Below, piece after piece: positions 9,001 through 18,690 of a stretch of DNA of 64,000 nt. A program made the position numbers and the translations under genes. Positions within the stretch are counted from its first letter, which is position 1; each line of letters opens with the position of its first letter. The stretch is from Undibacterium sp. CCC3.4. Lineage in GTDB: Bacteria; Pseudomonadota; Gammaproteobacteria; Burkholderiales; Burkholderiaceae_D. The stretch covers positions 2,976,001 through 3,040,000 of the forward strand of contig NZ_CP133779.1 of the NCBI RefSeq assembly GCF_034347425.1. Reading direction: 5' to 3'. Below the pieces are notes generated by a model that worked only from the letters and a program-made list of their open reading frames with translations, made no database searches and was not told the DNA's origin.

Positions 9001-12000
9001 CGGCATGCTGGCAGCCGCGGCAAACAATTCCGTCGCCGCTACCGGTGCGAACAGCCGGATCAATAATACGGCCAGCGGTACCTTGGCAGCTGGTTTACTG
9101 GCCGACGGCAGCCTCGGTACGGCCGGTGACTTATCTGTATCTACGACGCTTGGCATGAATGGGGCCGGCCAACACGTATCAGCCGGTGATCAGCATATCA
9201 GCGCGAAAACGCTGGATTTAAGCGGCAGTCGCAACAGCGGAAAAAATCTCAGCTACACCGCCAGCCAAGGCGATCTTAACTTGGCCCATGCCACGGTGAA
9301 TGCCAGTTCGAGCTTGAGCGCTCAATCTACCCAGGTACTGAACTTCGATGCCGCCCAGATCACAGCAGGGCAATTAGCACTGGCCGCGCACGATCTATCG
9401 AATGTTGCTGGATCGCTGATGCAAACCGGCAGTGGTGACACCCGCATAGACCTGGCCGGTAGCCTTAATAATACGCAGGGTACAATCGCCGTCAACAGTA
9501 ATAACTTCAGTGTGACGGCCGCAACACTGATCAATACCGCAGCGAATGGTCAACAAGGAAAAATACAACATACCGGCACCGGTACGCTGGCTCTGCATGC
9601 AAACCAAGTGCTTGGTAGCGGCGGACTGATACAAACGAATAATGTCCTGGACATGCAGGCAGACAGTGCCACGCTCGATGGTGGCACGAGCGTCGCCAAA
9701 CAAGTCAACATCAACAGTGCAACGCTCAGTAACCGCGGCGGCAGCGTGCAACAAACCGGTACTGATAGTGCTCACATTACAGCCAGCACCGTATTGGATA
9801 ATAGCGGCGGCAGCATCGCCACGAACGGCCATACAGAAATTAAGGTTGGCGATATCAACAACCAGGGCGGCAGCATACGCGCCGCCGGTAACTCGGATAT
9901 CACACTCACCGCCAGCGGCGCGCTGGATAACAGCGCGCTCGCTAGTGTTGCGAGCGCCGTGCAAGCAGGTGGGGCGCTGACGATTAACGCGGCCAGCCTG
10001 AACAATCACGCAGCACACATCACCGCCGGGCAGGGCTTGACGCTGAACACGCACAGCACGAAAGCCGGCATCGACAATAGCAGTGGGCGATTAGCCGGCG
10101 ATACGGGCGTTCAGATCAATTCAGCCGCCGATATCAACAATAGCCAAGCACGCATAGAATCGGCCGCAGGTGCCACGCAGGTGGTGGCTGCCGCTGCGCT
10201 CAATAATACTGAGGGCGTGCTGCTGGCACAGAACGATATCAGCCTGCAAGCAGCGACGCTCAATAACCGCAGCGGACAAATCAGTGGTGCCAATACCGGC
10301 ATCCACACGCAAGCGAATCTCGACAATCGCGGCACTGGCCTGATTAACGCACAACACGATTTGCATATCGATGGCGGCGCATTAGATAACCAAGGCACAC
10401 TGCAAGCAGGTAAAGACCTCGCGCTCAATACCACTGGCAGTATCAATAACAGTGGCACTATTTATGCCCAACAAAGCAGCAGCATCAGCACACAGGCCGA
10501 CCTGAACAACAGCGGCATGCTGGCAGCCGCGGCAAACAATTCCGTCGCCGCTACCGGTGCGAACAGCCGGATCAATAATACGGCCAGCGGTACCTTGGAA
10601 GCTGGTTTATTGGCCGACGGCAGCCTCGGTACGGCCGGTGACTTATCTGTATCTGCGACGCTTGGCATGAATGGGGCCGGCCAACACGTATCAGCCGGTG
10701 ATCAGCATATCAGCGCGAAAACGCTGGATTTAAGCGGCAGTCGCAACAGCGGAAAAAATCTCAGCTACACCGCCAGCCAAGGCGATCTTAACTTGGCCCA
10801 TGCCACGGTGAATGCCAGTTCGAGCTTGAGCGCTCAATCTACCCAGGTACTGAACTTCGATGCCGCCCAGATCACAGCAGGGCAATTAGCACTGGCCGCG
10901 CACGATCTATCGAATGTTGCTGGATCGCTGATGCAAACCGGCAGTGGTGACACCCGCATAGACCTGGCCGGTAGCCTTAATAATACGCAGGGTACAATCG
11001 CCGTCAACAGTAATAACTTCAGTGTGACGGCCGCAACACTGATCAATACCGCAGCGAATGGTCAACAAGGAAAAATACAACATACCGGCACCGGTACGCT
11101 GGCTCTGCATGCAAACCAAGTGCTTGGTAGCGGCGGACTGATACAAACGAATAATGTCCTGGACATGCAGGCAGACAGTGCCACGCTCGATGGCGGCACG
11201 AGCGTCGCCAAACAAGTCAACATCAACAGTGCAACGCTCAGTAACCGCGGCGGCAGCGTGCAACAAACCGGTACTGATAGTGCTCACATTACAGCCAGCA
11301 CCGTATTGGATAATAGCGGCGGCAGCATCGCCACGAACGGCCATACAGAAATTAAGGTTGGCGATATCAACAACCAGGGCGGCAGCATACGCGCCGCCGG
11401 TAACTCGGATATCACACTCACCGCCAGCGGCGCGCTGGATAACAGCGCGCTCGCTAGTGTTGCGAGCGCCGTGCAAGCAGGTGGGGCGCTGACGATTAAC
11501 GCGGCCAGCCTGAACAATCACGCAGCACACATCACCGCCGGGCAGGGCTTGATGCTGAACACGCACAGCACGAAAGCCGGCATCGACAATAGCGCGGGCA
11601 TGATCGCCTCCAACCAAGATGTAACTCTGCATGCAGCCCAGATCAATAACGCCAGCGGTTCAATCGGCAGCGCCAACGGTGCTATTACTCTGTTCTCCAC
11701 GGATGTCAGCATGAATAACGCAGCCGGCACCGTCATCGCTGCACAAGCATTCAAGCTGACGGCGCAAGGCTTGGATAACCGTGGCGGCACTTTGCAAGCC
11801 AACACACTGTCCGTGAACACGCAACAACAAGCGCTCGACAATTCGCATGGCACCATCCTCAGCACTGCGAATGCGAATTTACAAACAGGTGCCTTGCTTA
11901 ATGATGCGGGCTTACTACAAGCCGGTGCGGACTTGTTGATCAATACGCATGGCTTATCGTTATCTAATATTAACAGCGGTAGCACGCAAGGCATTTTGTC

Positions 12001-15000
12001 GCAAGGCGCGCTCAATATTGTGGCCGGCGACTTCAATAACCAAACCGGTTCGGTCGGCGCCTCGGGTAATGTCGCAGTGCAGAGTCAGTCCTTAGGCAAT
12101 CAGCATGGCAACATCAGCGGCGCCGCGGCCATCTCACTCACTGCCACACAGCTCGACAACCAACAGGGGCGTATCGAAGCGCTGGGCCAAATCGATGCCG
12201 CAGCCAGTACGACGATTAATAATCAGCTTGGTTTGATACGCTCAGCGCTGACGGCAAACTTAAACGCCGCAACGATAGATAACAGCCAGACCGCGGGCGA
12301 CGAGCACGGCATACAAGCTGGCTCGGTCAGCTTGCGCGCCGATCAAATCAATAATATGCATGGCCAGATTCTGGCCGATCATGCGCTGGCGCTGACCGGC
12401 AGCGCTGCGCTCAATAACAGCCAAGGCGTGATTTCTTCATCCGGCAGCTTGACGATTAAGGATAGCCAAGCTGCTGAGAATAGCAATGTCGCGCAAAAAA
12501 CTCTGGCAATCAGCAACACCGGGGGCCGCATCGCAGCCGGCACCGATTTGCGCATAGACAGCCAGAGTTTGAGCGGTGATGGCAGTGTGGTTTCTCATGG
12601 CGATTTAAGCACCAAGCTGACCAGCGATTACACCAATAACGGTCAATGGCAAGCCGGCGGCAATGCCAGCCTGGTGACTACCGGGCGTGTCGTTAATCAC
12701 ATGGCATTGCAAGCTGGTGCAGACTTACAGGTACAGGCGGCCCAGCTTGATAACTTGGTATCAGGTCAAATCATCGGCGCCAACACGGAATTGGATGCCG
12801 GTAGCAGCTTGACGAATCGTGGCTTGATCGATGGCGCTCATACTTATATCAATGCGACGACGGTGAACAATATCGGCAGCGGCCGTATTTATGGTGACCA
12901 GATCGCCATCGGCACGCAAACCCTCAACAATGATGCGGAAACCGTTAACGGCACCACGGCAGCAGCCGTCATCGCGGCCCGCAATCAGCTCGATATTGGT
13001 GCTGCAGCCATCAATAATCGTGAACACGCTTTGCTCTTCAGTGCAGGTAATATGGCTATCGGCGGTGCGCTCGATGCCAATCATGCAGCGACCGCGGCAA
13101 AGGGGCAGTTGCAAGTGGGAGCGCTCAGTAATGCCAGCGCGACGATTGAAGCCTTGGGTAATTTGAGCTTGAACGCCAACCACGTCAGCAATAGCAATGA
13201 ACACTTCAGTACGCAAACGGCGCAGGTTTCTACCGAAGCGATGGAACTGTATCAACTTGCTGATCATGGTGACCACCATCCTCATGATCTGATCACGCGC
13301 TACACCCGTGATCAAGTAGAACTTTGGCACGATAGTGATGGTGTGGAAATGATGACGGCGCTTGCAACCGGCGAGTTCAGTGATGCGCGCAATGAATACC
13401 GGTTCAATCGCACGATCGCGGAGACCCAGGTTGTCAGTTCAGACCCAGGCCAGATTCTGTCGGGTGGTGCGATGACAATTGCTGCCAACTCTGTCCTCAA
13501 CGATAAAAGCAAAATTATCGCCGGCGGTACGTTAGAGCACGATATTCAAAATTTAAAAAACCAAGGTGCGGAAGGAAAAAAGATTACGACGGATGTTGGC
13601 AATGCTATCCATTACTATCGTATCTATTTGTCAGGCAAGGATCGCTCCGGTAAAACAAACTCGCATTATGCACCGGCACCTGTTGAAAACACCATCAGCT
13701 TGGCCGCATCAGTATTTAAAGACCACAGCAGCGTCACCGGAACAGGAATCCAGCTTGCATCGCTGGCTACCAGCAGCGTTGATCAGTCAATAAGCGGGGC
13801 AGGAAGTGCGCAGGTGGCACTCAATGATGCGAGCAAGGAACAGAGCCACACAAAGCTGGCCGATCTGCATGCCACCGATGCGCGCGCAATTGATGCCGTC
13901 AGTGCTGCTGCGGTCGATACGCAAACTGCCGCGCTGAATCAGCTGAATGCGGCGGCACTGACCCAAGCCGGCAGCGTCGCCATCACGGCGGCAGCGCAGC
14001 TCAATGCTGTCAACGCGGCTGCTGTCGACATCCCGGCGCAAGCCGTCAGCCAAGCTGCTGCTGCCGGCGCTGAACAAGCGGGCAGTGTGGCAGCGACCAG
14101 CGCTGCGGCCCCAGCAACGCTGGTGCATACCATCACGCCCAACATCACACTGCCGACTAACAGTTTGTTTCATACCAATCCGCAAGCAAACAATCACTAC
14201 TTAGTCGCTACCGATCCGCAGTTTGTTAATTATCGTACTTGGCTTTCCAGTGATTACCTGCTCAATGCCTCAGGCCATGACCCGGCATTACAGATGAAAC
14301 GCTTGGGTGATGGTTTTTATGAGCAAAGCTTGATTCGTGATCAAATTACTCAACTCACCGGTCGCCGCTTCGTCGCTGGTTACGACAATGATGAAGCCGG
14401 CTATATGGCCTTGATGAGCAACGGTGCCAGCTTCGCCAAAAAATTCCAAATCAGCCTGGGCGTTGCCCTCGACGCGACACAGATGGCGCAACTGACCAGC
14501 GATATTGTTTGGTTAGTATCAAAAACAGTGCGCTTACCAGATGGCAGCAGTACCGAGGTCTTGGTACCGCAAGTGTATGTGCGCCTGCAACCGGGCGACA
14601 TCAGCAGCACCGGTGCCCTGATCTCAGGAGCGAGCGTCGATATCAAGGCGACTGGCTCAGTCGACAACTCCGGCAGCATCGCCGGCCGTACCGCTGTTGC
14701 GATCACGGCCGACCAGATCAATAACCTTGGCGGCCGTATCCATGCCAATCAGACCGCGCTCAATGCTAAAACCGATATCAATAATATCGGCGGCAGCATC
14801 AGCGCCAAAGACAGTCTGCGCGTCCATGCCGAGCGCGACCTCAATGTCATCACCACCACCAGCACACAAAGCAATGCCCAAGGCAGTGTTACGCACGTTG
14901 ACCGCGTCGCCGGTTTGTATGTCGATAATCCCCATGGACTATTAATCGCCAGCGCCGGCAAAGATCTGCAGTTAACTGCAGCCCAAATCAGCAATGCCGG

Positions 15001-18000
15001 CGCAAAATCTGAAACCAGCCTCAGCGCCGGCCACAAGCTGGTCTCAGATACCGTCAGCACCGCCGAACAAAACCGCATCGTTTGGGATAATGCCAACTAC
15101 CTCGAGCAAGGCAGCACCCAAGAAGTCGGGACACAAATTAATACCGCCGGCAATCTTGTCTTAAGTGCCCAGCAAGATATGTCACTCAAGGCCGCCAACA
15201 TCCACAGCGATACCGGTAATATCACCGCCATCGCCGCTAATAACATCGACATCAGCAACGGCGTCGCCACACAAAATCTTAATTCCGCCAGCAAATCAAG
15301 CTCGCACGGTTGGCTCTCAAGTTCCACCACAACAACACACAACAGCATCAAGCAAACTGATGTTATCGCCAGCAGCTTAAGCGGCGACAGCGTAAATGTA
15401 TTAGCTGGTTACAGTGCTAATGCCAATGGTGAATTGATTAAAAATGCCAGCGGCAACCTGACAGTCAGCGGCAGCCAGATCGTCGCCACCAACGATGTCA
15501 ACCTGATGGCCGCCAACGACGTCACGATCCAAGCGGCAGCAAGCACCCAACAAAATACCACATCACAACAAAAGACAGAATCCGGCCTGTTCGGCGGCGG
15601 TGGCGGCATAGGCTTTACCATAGGCAGCCGTGAGCAAGCGGGCAGCGATGCCAACAATAAGCTCAGCCAAGTCGCCAGCGTGGTAGGCAGTACAGGAGCT
15701 AAGGTCAACATCCAGGCCGGTAACCGCTACAGCCAAATCGGCAGCGATGTACTGGCCGCCCAAGGCGACGTTCAAATCTTAGCTAACAAGGTCAATATCA
15801 GCGCCGCCACCGACACCACACAAGCCAAACAAACCCAGCACAGCAAACAAAGCGGCCTGAGCGTTGCACTCAGTAACCCCGTGCTCAGTGCCGCCAACAG
15901 CGTGCAACAAATGGGCCAAGCCCAAAGCCAAGTCAGCGACCCACGCTTAAAAACCTTGGCCGCCGCCAGCGCCGCCTTGGCCGTCAAACAAGCTGCCGCC
16001 AGCGTCGCCAGTGATCCCAACAGCGCTGGTGGCATCCACGTCAGCATCAGTGTAGGCAGTAGTCAAAGCAGCAGCACCAGCGAACAAAGCAGCCAACTGG
16101 CCGCTGCCAGCCGCGTGCAAGCCGGTGGTAATGTCGCCATCGTCGCCAGCGGTGATCCAGCGCAGAAGGATGCTAACAGCGCCGGCAACATCACCATCAG
16201 CGGCAGCCACCTCAACGCCGGCGGCCACGCCGCCCTGATAGCCGATGGTGATATCACGCTGCAATCAGCGCAAAACAGCAGCCAACAAAGCAGCAGCAAC
16301 CACAGTAGCAGCGCCTCACTCGGCGTTGGCCTCGGCATCGGCGGCACGAACAGCGGTTTCACCGTCACGGCCAACGCCAGTCAGGGCAAAGGCCAAGGCA
16401 ATGGCAGTGACATAAGCCACAGCAACAGCAGCATCAGCGCCGGCAAACAGTTACTGATTTCATCGGGTGGCGATACCACACTCGCCGGTGCCGTCGCCAG
16501 CGCCGAAAGAATCAGCGCCGAGATCGGTGGCAACCTGCACATCGCCAGCCAACAAGACACGAGTGACTACAACAGCACACAGCACAGCGCTGGCATCGGC
16601 ATCGCCATCCCTATTGGTGCCGGCACCGGCAGTGTCAGCGGCCACCTCAGTAACAGCAAGGTCGACAGCCAGTATGCCAGCGTTGGACAACAATCCGGCA
16701 TGTTAGCCGGTGACGGTGGTTTTACTGTTCAGGTCGGCGGTAAAACCGAACTCACGGGTGCCGTGATTGCCAGTACCGCGCAAGCGCTTGAACAAGGGCT
16801 GAACAGTTTTAACAGCGCCAATGGTTTGGTGATGAATGATATGCAAAACCAAGCAGCATTTAGCGCACACAGCATGAGTGCCAGCGGTGGCGTCGGCACG
16901 CTGCCAGCGGGGAACCAAGGTACGGCCGTCGGTTTGGGTCTGGCTGGGGGAAATGCGCAGAGCGTTAGCCTAAGCGGGATTTCCGGCATCGCAGGAAACA
17001 CCAGCATCACCAGCGATGCCGCACAAACCGGCATTGCAGCGATATTCAATGCCCAGCAAGTGCAGCAAACTATCAACGCGCAAACGCAGATCACAGCAGC
17101 GGCCAGCCAGCAAGCACCGCAGGCCGTGGCCAGTTATGCAGAGAGCCAGCAAACTGCTTTGCGCGAACAAGCGAAAAACGAAAACGATCCGATCAAACGC
17201 GCCGAGCTACAAAGCGAAGCCGATAAGTGGAACGAAGGCGGTGTTAATCGCGCGAAGCTACACCTCGTCACCGGTGCATTAAGCGGCGGAATTGGTGGCG
17301 CACTTGGTGCCGGCGCGGCGGCACTGGCGGCACCCATGCTTGAGCAGGTTCAGACAAACATGGCTCAGCAATTGAGCGATGCCGGTCTCGCGCCTGACCT
17401 TGCGAACATGGCGGCGCAAGCGATTGCGACCGGGGCTGCGGCCGGTATCGGCGGTGCGGCAGGTGGCGTATCAGGTGCGGGCATGGGCTTGGTGGTGGAT
17501 GCGAATAATCGGCAGTTAGATCAGCTTGAAAAAAAATACATCACCGATAATGCCGAGCGCTACGCTGTACGCAAAGGTATTTCAGTGCAGCAGGCAAAAG
17601 AGGAATTGACGGAACAAGCACGTCGTCAGACGCAGACAGGCTCGCCCGGCACCTGGGATAAGAGTGCCTCTGCTTTCTTGAAAGAGGCTGGCACACAACT
17701 CCTGCCGCCAGATACCAATGGCAATCCGGGCTATATGTTTTTTTCGATGGGAGCGCCAAAGAAAGACGCGACAATTTACGCCAACGGACAAAGCGCCGCG
17801 GATCTGCACATGCCTTCGGCTGCGGCCATCGCGGTGGGTTCAAAGTACGAACAGGACATGGTGCAGCAAATAGGTGGTGCCACACTTGCTGCACCGGTTG
17901 TGGCAGGGTTGATGCTGGCAACACCGATTGCATCGACGATAGGAGGTGCTGGTATTTATGCCGGAATAGGAGCTGCTACAGGTGGAGGTATGGATGCCGC

Positions 18001-18421
18001 TGGTCAGTATGCGCAGAGTGGGCAAATTAGACCAGTGCAGTCATTATTTGCTGCAGGGGTTGGAGTGATCACTGCGCCATTAGGTGCAGCAACGGGATTT
18101 ATCAATAACACAATATTAGGAGGCGCAGGTGGAATAATAAATACTAGTTTCAACAATGCTTACTACGGAGAAATAAATAGCAGTATCTATAGCGGAGCGA
18201 TAGGAGCATTAGGAGGGGCCGGGGGGTATTTACTTGGATGGGGAGTAACTCAAGGAACTGCAGCGTTTAGTCGGCCTATGATTTACCCTAATCTCAATCC
18301 GCACATTCCCGCCCTGTTTCAAGGTGTTAAAAACCCTTTACCAGGTTTTATGGGCGCAACTGCAGGCTCAGTTGCTGGAGGGACTTCATCCTTCGTACCC
18401 GGAAAAGAGGTTCCAAAATGA
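6059..18421 (+). CDS. cdiA: CdiA/FhaB-type giant contact-dependent inhibition exoprotein
   Basis: A 4120-residue surface effector exported by CdiB. Residues 1-55 are an extended signal-peptide region (MNKRQFRLVFNKHRGILMAV), with the hydrophobic signal near 72-95. The TPS domain (about 95-340) contains NPMGISCNGCGF. Filamentous FHA-1 repeats follow, including a 503-residue unit present 2.3 times (about 700-1844). A non-repetitive region near 2390-2560, rich in His/Asp/Tyr, is where the receptor-binding segment normally lies. An Ala-rich linker and a second globular region (2690-2830) come next, then FHA-2 repeats (about 3075-3650) and an Ala/Gly-rich pretoxin region ending in DANNRQL (3814-3820). 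The last 300 residues are a variable toxin with long Gly/Ala-rich hydrophobic stretches (roughly 3935-4100), suggesting membrane action. DANNRQL seems to play the part that VENN plays in enterobacterial CdiA. Confidence 0.93.
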   Translation: MNKRQFRLVFNKHRGILMAVAEFVSGAGKSAQAKPASSALAAASFAVDGVDDAAEVPTRRNVSMLLALLQAGLVHVIKAASVLTASAVLTLAHADIVADKAAPKNQQAIILTTPNGLPSVNIQTPSAAGVSRNTYSQFDVGNKGAVLNNSHTAVTTQQGGWVQANPYLAKGSARIILNEVNSTNPSLLNGYVEVAGSKAQVIIANPMGISCNGCGFINANRVTLTSGTPLLQGGDLLGYQVNGGVLDFSGKGLDSSQSNYTDLIARAVNTNGIIWAKNLNVISGSNQVKVDNAQLDGDGYIAQVVNNGGSAAAGNLTPNFAVDVAALGGMYAGKIHLLGTEAGVGVRNAGEIGASAGAVHIDVNGMISNSGTLVASGAGNTLTLKSKGLSNAGTISAQDNLTVLTQGEMHNSGLVSAARELNISSSGQLSNQGSLSGQRLAINASGLSNIKGLIQQSGSQGLNVSAQALDNSAAGLIGNLPLSAINGSTAGSGAGNASAAQNTMAAPSSAAAAGALTITPALPEALAHGLIAISGKLVNQAGTISGNGTVDLSASDSLHNSAVLNLGTLNFSGTQWSNIDGKINVDQASIKTHSFDNSHGQFVAAQALQLDAHDLMNQQGSLQQIGSADLSIALQGNLDNTSGHIQTNASNLNLTAQSINNSNGQIQHAGSGTLALTAHTLSGAGGALASAGLLDIAAQSVTLDGGTSVAKQVNINSATLSNRGGSVQQTGTDSAHITASTVLDNSGGSIATNGHTEIKVGDINNQGGSIRAAGNSDITLTASGALDNSALASVASAVQAGGALTINAASLNNHAAHITAGQGLTLNTHSTKAGIDNSSGRLAGDTGVQINSAADINNSQARIESAADATQVVAAAALNNTEGVLLAQNDISLQAATLNNRSGQISGANTGIHTQANLDNRGTGLINAQHDLHIDGGALDNQGTLQAGKDLALNTTGSINNSGTIYAQHSSISTQADLNNSGMLAAAANNSVAATGANSRINNTASGTLAAGLLADGSLGTAGDLSVSTTLGMNGAGQHVSAGDQHISAKTLDLSGSRNSGKNLSYTASQGDLNLAHATVNASSSLSAQSTQVLNFDAAQITAGQLALAAHDLSNVAGSLMQTGSGDTRIDLAGSLNNTQGTIAVNSNNFSVTAATLINTAANGQQGKIQHTGTGTLALHANQVLGSGGLIQTNNVLDMQADSATLDGGTSVAKQVNINSATLSNRGGSVQQTGTDSAHITASTVLDNSGGSIATNGHTEIKVGDINNQGGSIRAAGNSDITLTASGALDNSALASVASAVQAGGALTINAASLNNHAAHITAGQGLTLNTHSTKAGIDNSSGRLAGDTGVQINSAADINNSQARIESAAGATQVVAAAALNNTEGVLLAQNDISLQAATLNNRSGQISGANTGIHTQANLDNRGTGLINAQHDLHIDGGALDNQGTLQAGKDLALNTTGSINNSGTIYAQQSSSISTQADLNNSGMLAAAANNSVAATGANSRINNTASGTLEAGLLADGSLGTAGDLSVSATLGMNGAGQHVSAGDQHISAKTLDLSGSRNSGKNLSYTASQGDLNLAHATVNASSSLSAQSTQVLNFDAAQITAGQLALAAHDLSNVAGSLMQTGSGDTRIDLAGSLNNTQGTIAVNSNNFSVTAATLINTAANGQQGKIQHTGTGTLALHANQVLGSGGLIQTNNVLDMQADSATLDGGTSVAKQVNINSATLSNRGGSVQQTGTDSAHITASTVLDNSGGSIATNGHTEIKVGDINNQGGSIRAAGNSDITLTASGALDNSALASVASAVQAGGALTINAASLNNHAAHITAGQGLMLNTHSTKAGIDNSAGMIASNQDVTLHAAQINNASGSIGSANGAITLFSTDVSMNNAAGTVIAAQAFKLTAQGLDNRGGTLQANTLSVNTQQQALDNSHGTILSTANANLQTGALLNDAGLLQAGADLLINTHGLSLSNINSGSTQGILSQGALNIVAGDFNNQTGSVGASGNVAVQSQSLGNQHGNISGAAAISLTATQLDNQQGRIEALGQIDAAASTTINNQLGLIRSALTANLNAATIDNSQTAGDEHGIQAGSVSLRADQINNMHGQILADHALALTGSAALNNSQGVISSSGSLTIKDSQAAENSNVAQKTLAISNTGGRIAAGTDLRIDSQSLSGDGSVVSHGDLSTKLTSDYTNNGQWQAGGNASLVTTGRVVNHMALQAGADLQVQAAQLDNLVSGQIIGANTELDAGSSLTNRGLIDGAHTYINATTVNNIGSGRIYGDQIAIGTQTLNNDAETVNGTTAAAVIAARNQLDIGAAAINNREHALLFSAGNMAIGGALDANHAATAAKGQLQVGALSNASATIEALGNLSLNANHVSNSNEHFSTQTAQVSTEAMELYQLADHGDHHPHDLITRYTRDQVELWHDSDGVEMMTALATGEFSDARNEYRFNRTIAETQVVSSDPGQILSGGAMTIAANSVLNDKSKIIAGGTLEHDIQNLKNQGAEGKKITTDVGNAIHYYRIYLSGKDRSGKTNSHYAPAPVENTISLAASVFKDHSSVTGTGIQLASLATSSVDQSISGAGSAQVALNDASKEQSHTKLADLHATDARAIDAVSAAAVDTQTAALNQLNAAALTQAGSVAITAAAQLNAVNAAAVDIPAQAVSQAAAAGAEQAGSVAATSAAAPATLVHTITPNITLPTNSLFHTNPQANNHYLVATDPQFVNYRTWLSSDYLLNASGHDPALQMKRLGDGFYEQSLIRDQITQLTGRRFVAGYDNDEAGYMALMSNGASFAKKFQISLGVALDATQMAQLTSDIVWLVSKTVRLPDGSSTEVLVPQVYVRLQPGDISSTGALISGASVDIKATGSVDNSGSIAGRTAVAITADQINNLGGRIHANQTALNAKTDINNIGGSISAKDSLRVHAERDLNVITTTSTQSNAQGSVTHVDRVAGLYVDNPHGLLIASAGKDLQLTAAQISNAGAKSETSLSAGHKLVSDTVSTAEQNRIVWDNANYLEQGSTQEVGTQINTAGNLVLSAQQDMSLKAANIHSDTGNITAIAANNIDISNGVATQNLNSASKSSSHGWLSSSTTTTHNSIKQTDVIASSLSGDSVNVLAGYSANANGELIKNASGNLTVSGSQIVATNDVNLMAANDVTIQAAASTQQNTTSQQKTESGLFGGGGGIGFTIGSREQAGSDANNKLSQVASVVGSTGAKVNIQAGNRYSQIGSDVLAAQGDVQILANKVNISAATDTTQAKQTQHSKQSGLSVALSNPVLSAANSVQQMGQAQSQVSDPRLKTLAAASAALAVKQAAASVASDPNSAGGIHVSISVGSSQSSSTSEQSSQLAAASRVQAGGNVAIVASGDPAQKDANSAGNITISGSHLNAGGHAALIADGDITLQSAQNSSQQSSSNHSSSASLGVGLGIGGTNSGFTVTANASQGKGQGNGSDISHSNSSISAGKQLLISSGGDTTLAGAVASAERISAEIGGNLHIASQQDTSDYNSTQHSAGIGIAIPIGAGTGSVSGHLSNSKVDSQYASVGQQSGMLAGDGGFTVQVGGKTELTGAVIASTAQALEQGLNSFNSANGLVMNDMQNQAAFSAHSMSASGGVGTLPAGNQGTAVGLGLAGGNAQSVSLSGISGIAGNTSITSDAAQTGIAAIFNAQQVQQTINAQTQITAAASQQAPQAVASYAESQQTALREQAKNENDPIKRAELQSEADKWNEGGVNRAKLHLVTGALSGGIGGALGAGAAALAAPMLEQVQTNMAQQLSDAGLAPDLANMAAQAIATGAAAGIGGAAGGVSGAGMGLVVDANNRQLDQLEKKYITDNAERYAVRKGISVQQAKEELTEQARRQTQTGSPGTWDKSASAFLKEAGTQLLPPDTNGNPGYMFFSMGAPKKDATIYANGQSAADLHMPSAAAIAVGSKYEQDMVQQIGGATLAAPVVAGLMLATPIASTIGGAGIYAGIGAATGGGMDAAGQYAQSGQIRPVQSLFAAGVGVITAPLGAATGFINNTILGGAGGIINTSFNNAYYGEINSSIYSGAIGALGGAGGYLLGWGVTQGTAAFSRPMIYPNLNPHIPALFQGVKNPLPGFMGATAGSVAGGTSSFVPGKEVPK
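8158..11592 (+). repeat. 1.5-kb tandem repeat inside cdiA, 2.3 near-identical copies
   Basis: The sequence beginning CACGCTCGATGGTGGCACGA occurs at 8161 and 9670, and with one substitution at 11182, giving periods of 1509 and 1512 bp. The third copy stops near 11590. Copies differ at only a few bases (for example a Gly/Asp change in AGATCA versus AGGTGCC near 8660/10169, and one added AGC codon near 10474). The unit is a multiple of three, so copy number can change without breaking the frame. Confidence 0.95.
16226..17520 (+). repeat. Pretoxin homology block, copy 1 (in cdiA)
   Basis: This stretch, running from GATAGCCGATGGTGATATC to the DANNRQL codons (17498-17518), is almost identical to 20027-21322. 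Its 3' part is repeated at 22483-23405 and its last 125 bases at 25438-25563. The copies are collinear and all end at the same place, the junction before the variable toxin ends. They are the natural arms for recombination that would swap toxins. Confidence 0.93.
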
Positions 18422-18690
18422 ATTTCGATAAACTTGAATTTTTAATTACTAATGATGGGTGGAAAGGAATTTTTACGAGAATTATTGGAATTTTTTGTAT
18501 TTATTTTTTTTTAGTTTTTCTCCCTGACATGGTTGGATGGATATCGATCCATTTTGGAACATATCCTCTTTCAGTTCAGCAGCTTGATAAACAGAAATCG
18601 ATGCTCTATATCTTTAAAATGGTAATTTCTATTTTGTGCTTTTTTGAGGTGAAAAATATATTTTTCCTCATTAAAAAAAAGAAAAAATAA
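18418..18690 (+). CDS. Candidate immunity protein (CdiI) with two membrane segments
   Basis: A 90-residue protein whose ATG overlaps the cdiA stop (ATGA), so translation is coupled to the toxin. It has two hydrophobic helices (about 20-36, IIGIFCIYFFLVFLPDM, and about 64-84, ILCFFEVKNIFFLI) and a lysine-rich tail. The gene is much richer in A/T than cdiA, as is usual for immunity genes brought in with a toxin cassette. I do not recognise a family. The position directly after the toxin end and the membrane location fit protection from a toxin that acts on the inner membrane. Confidence 0.75.
   Translation: MNFDKLEFLITNDGWKGIFTRIIGIFCIYFFLVFLPDMVGWISIHFGTYPLSVQQLDKQKSMLYIFKMVISILCFFEVKNIFFLIKKKKK

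Noticed and set aside
6815..17933. Many antisense frames of 60-240 codons inside cdiA
   Set aside because: They repeat with the period of the cdiA repeats and have no start signals or family matches. They are shadows of the biased codon use of the plus-strand gene.
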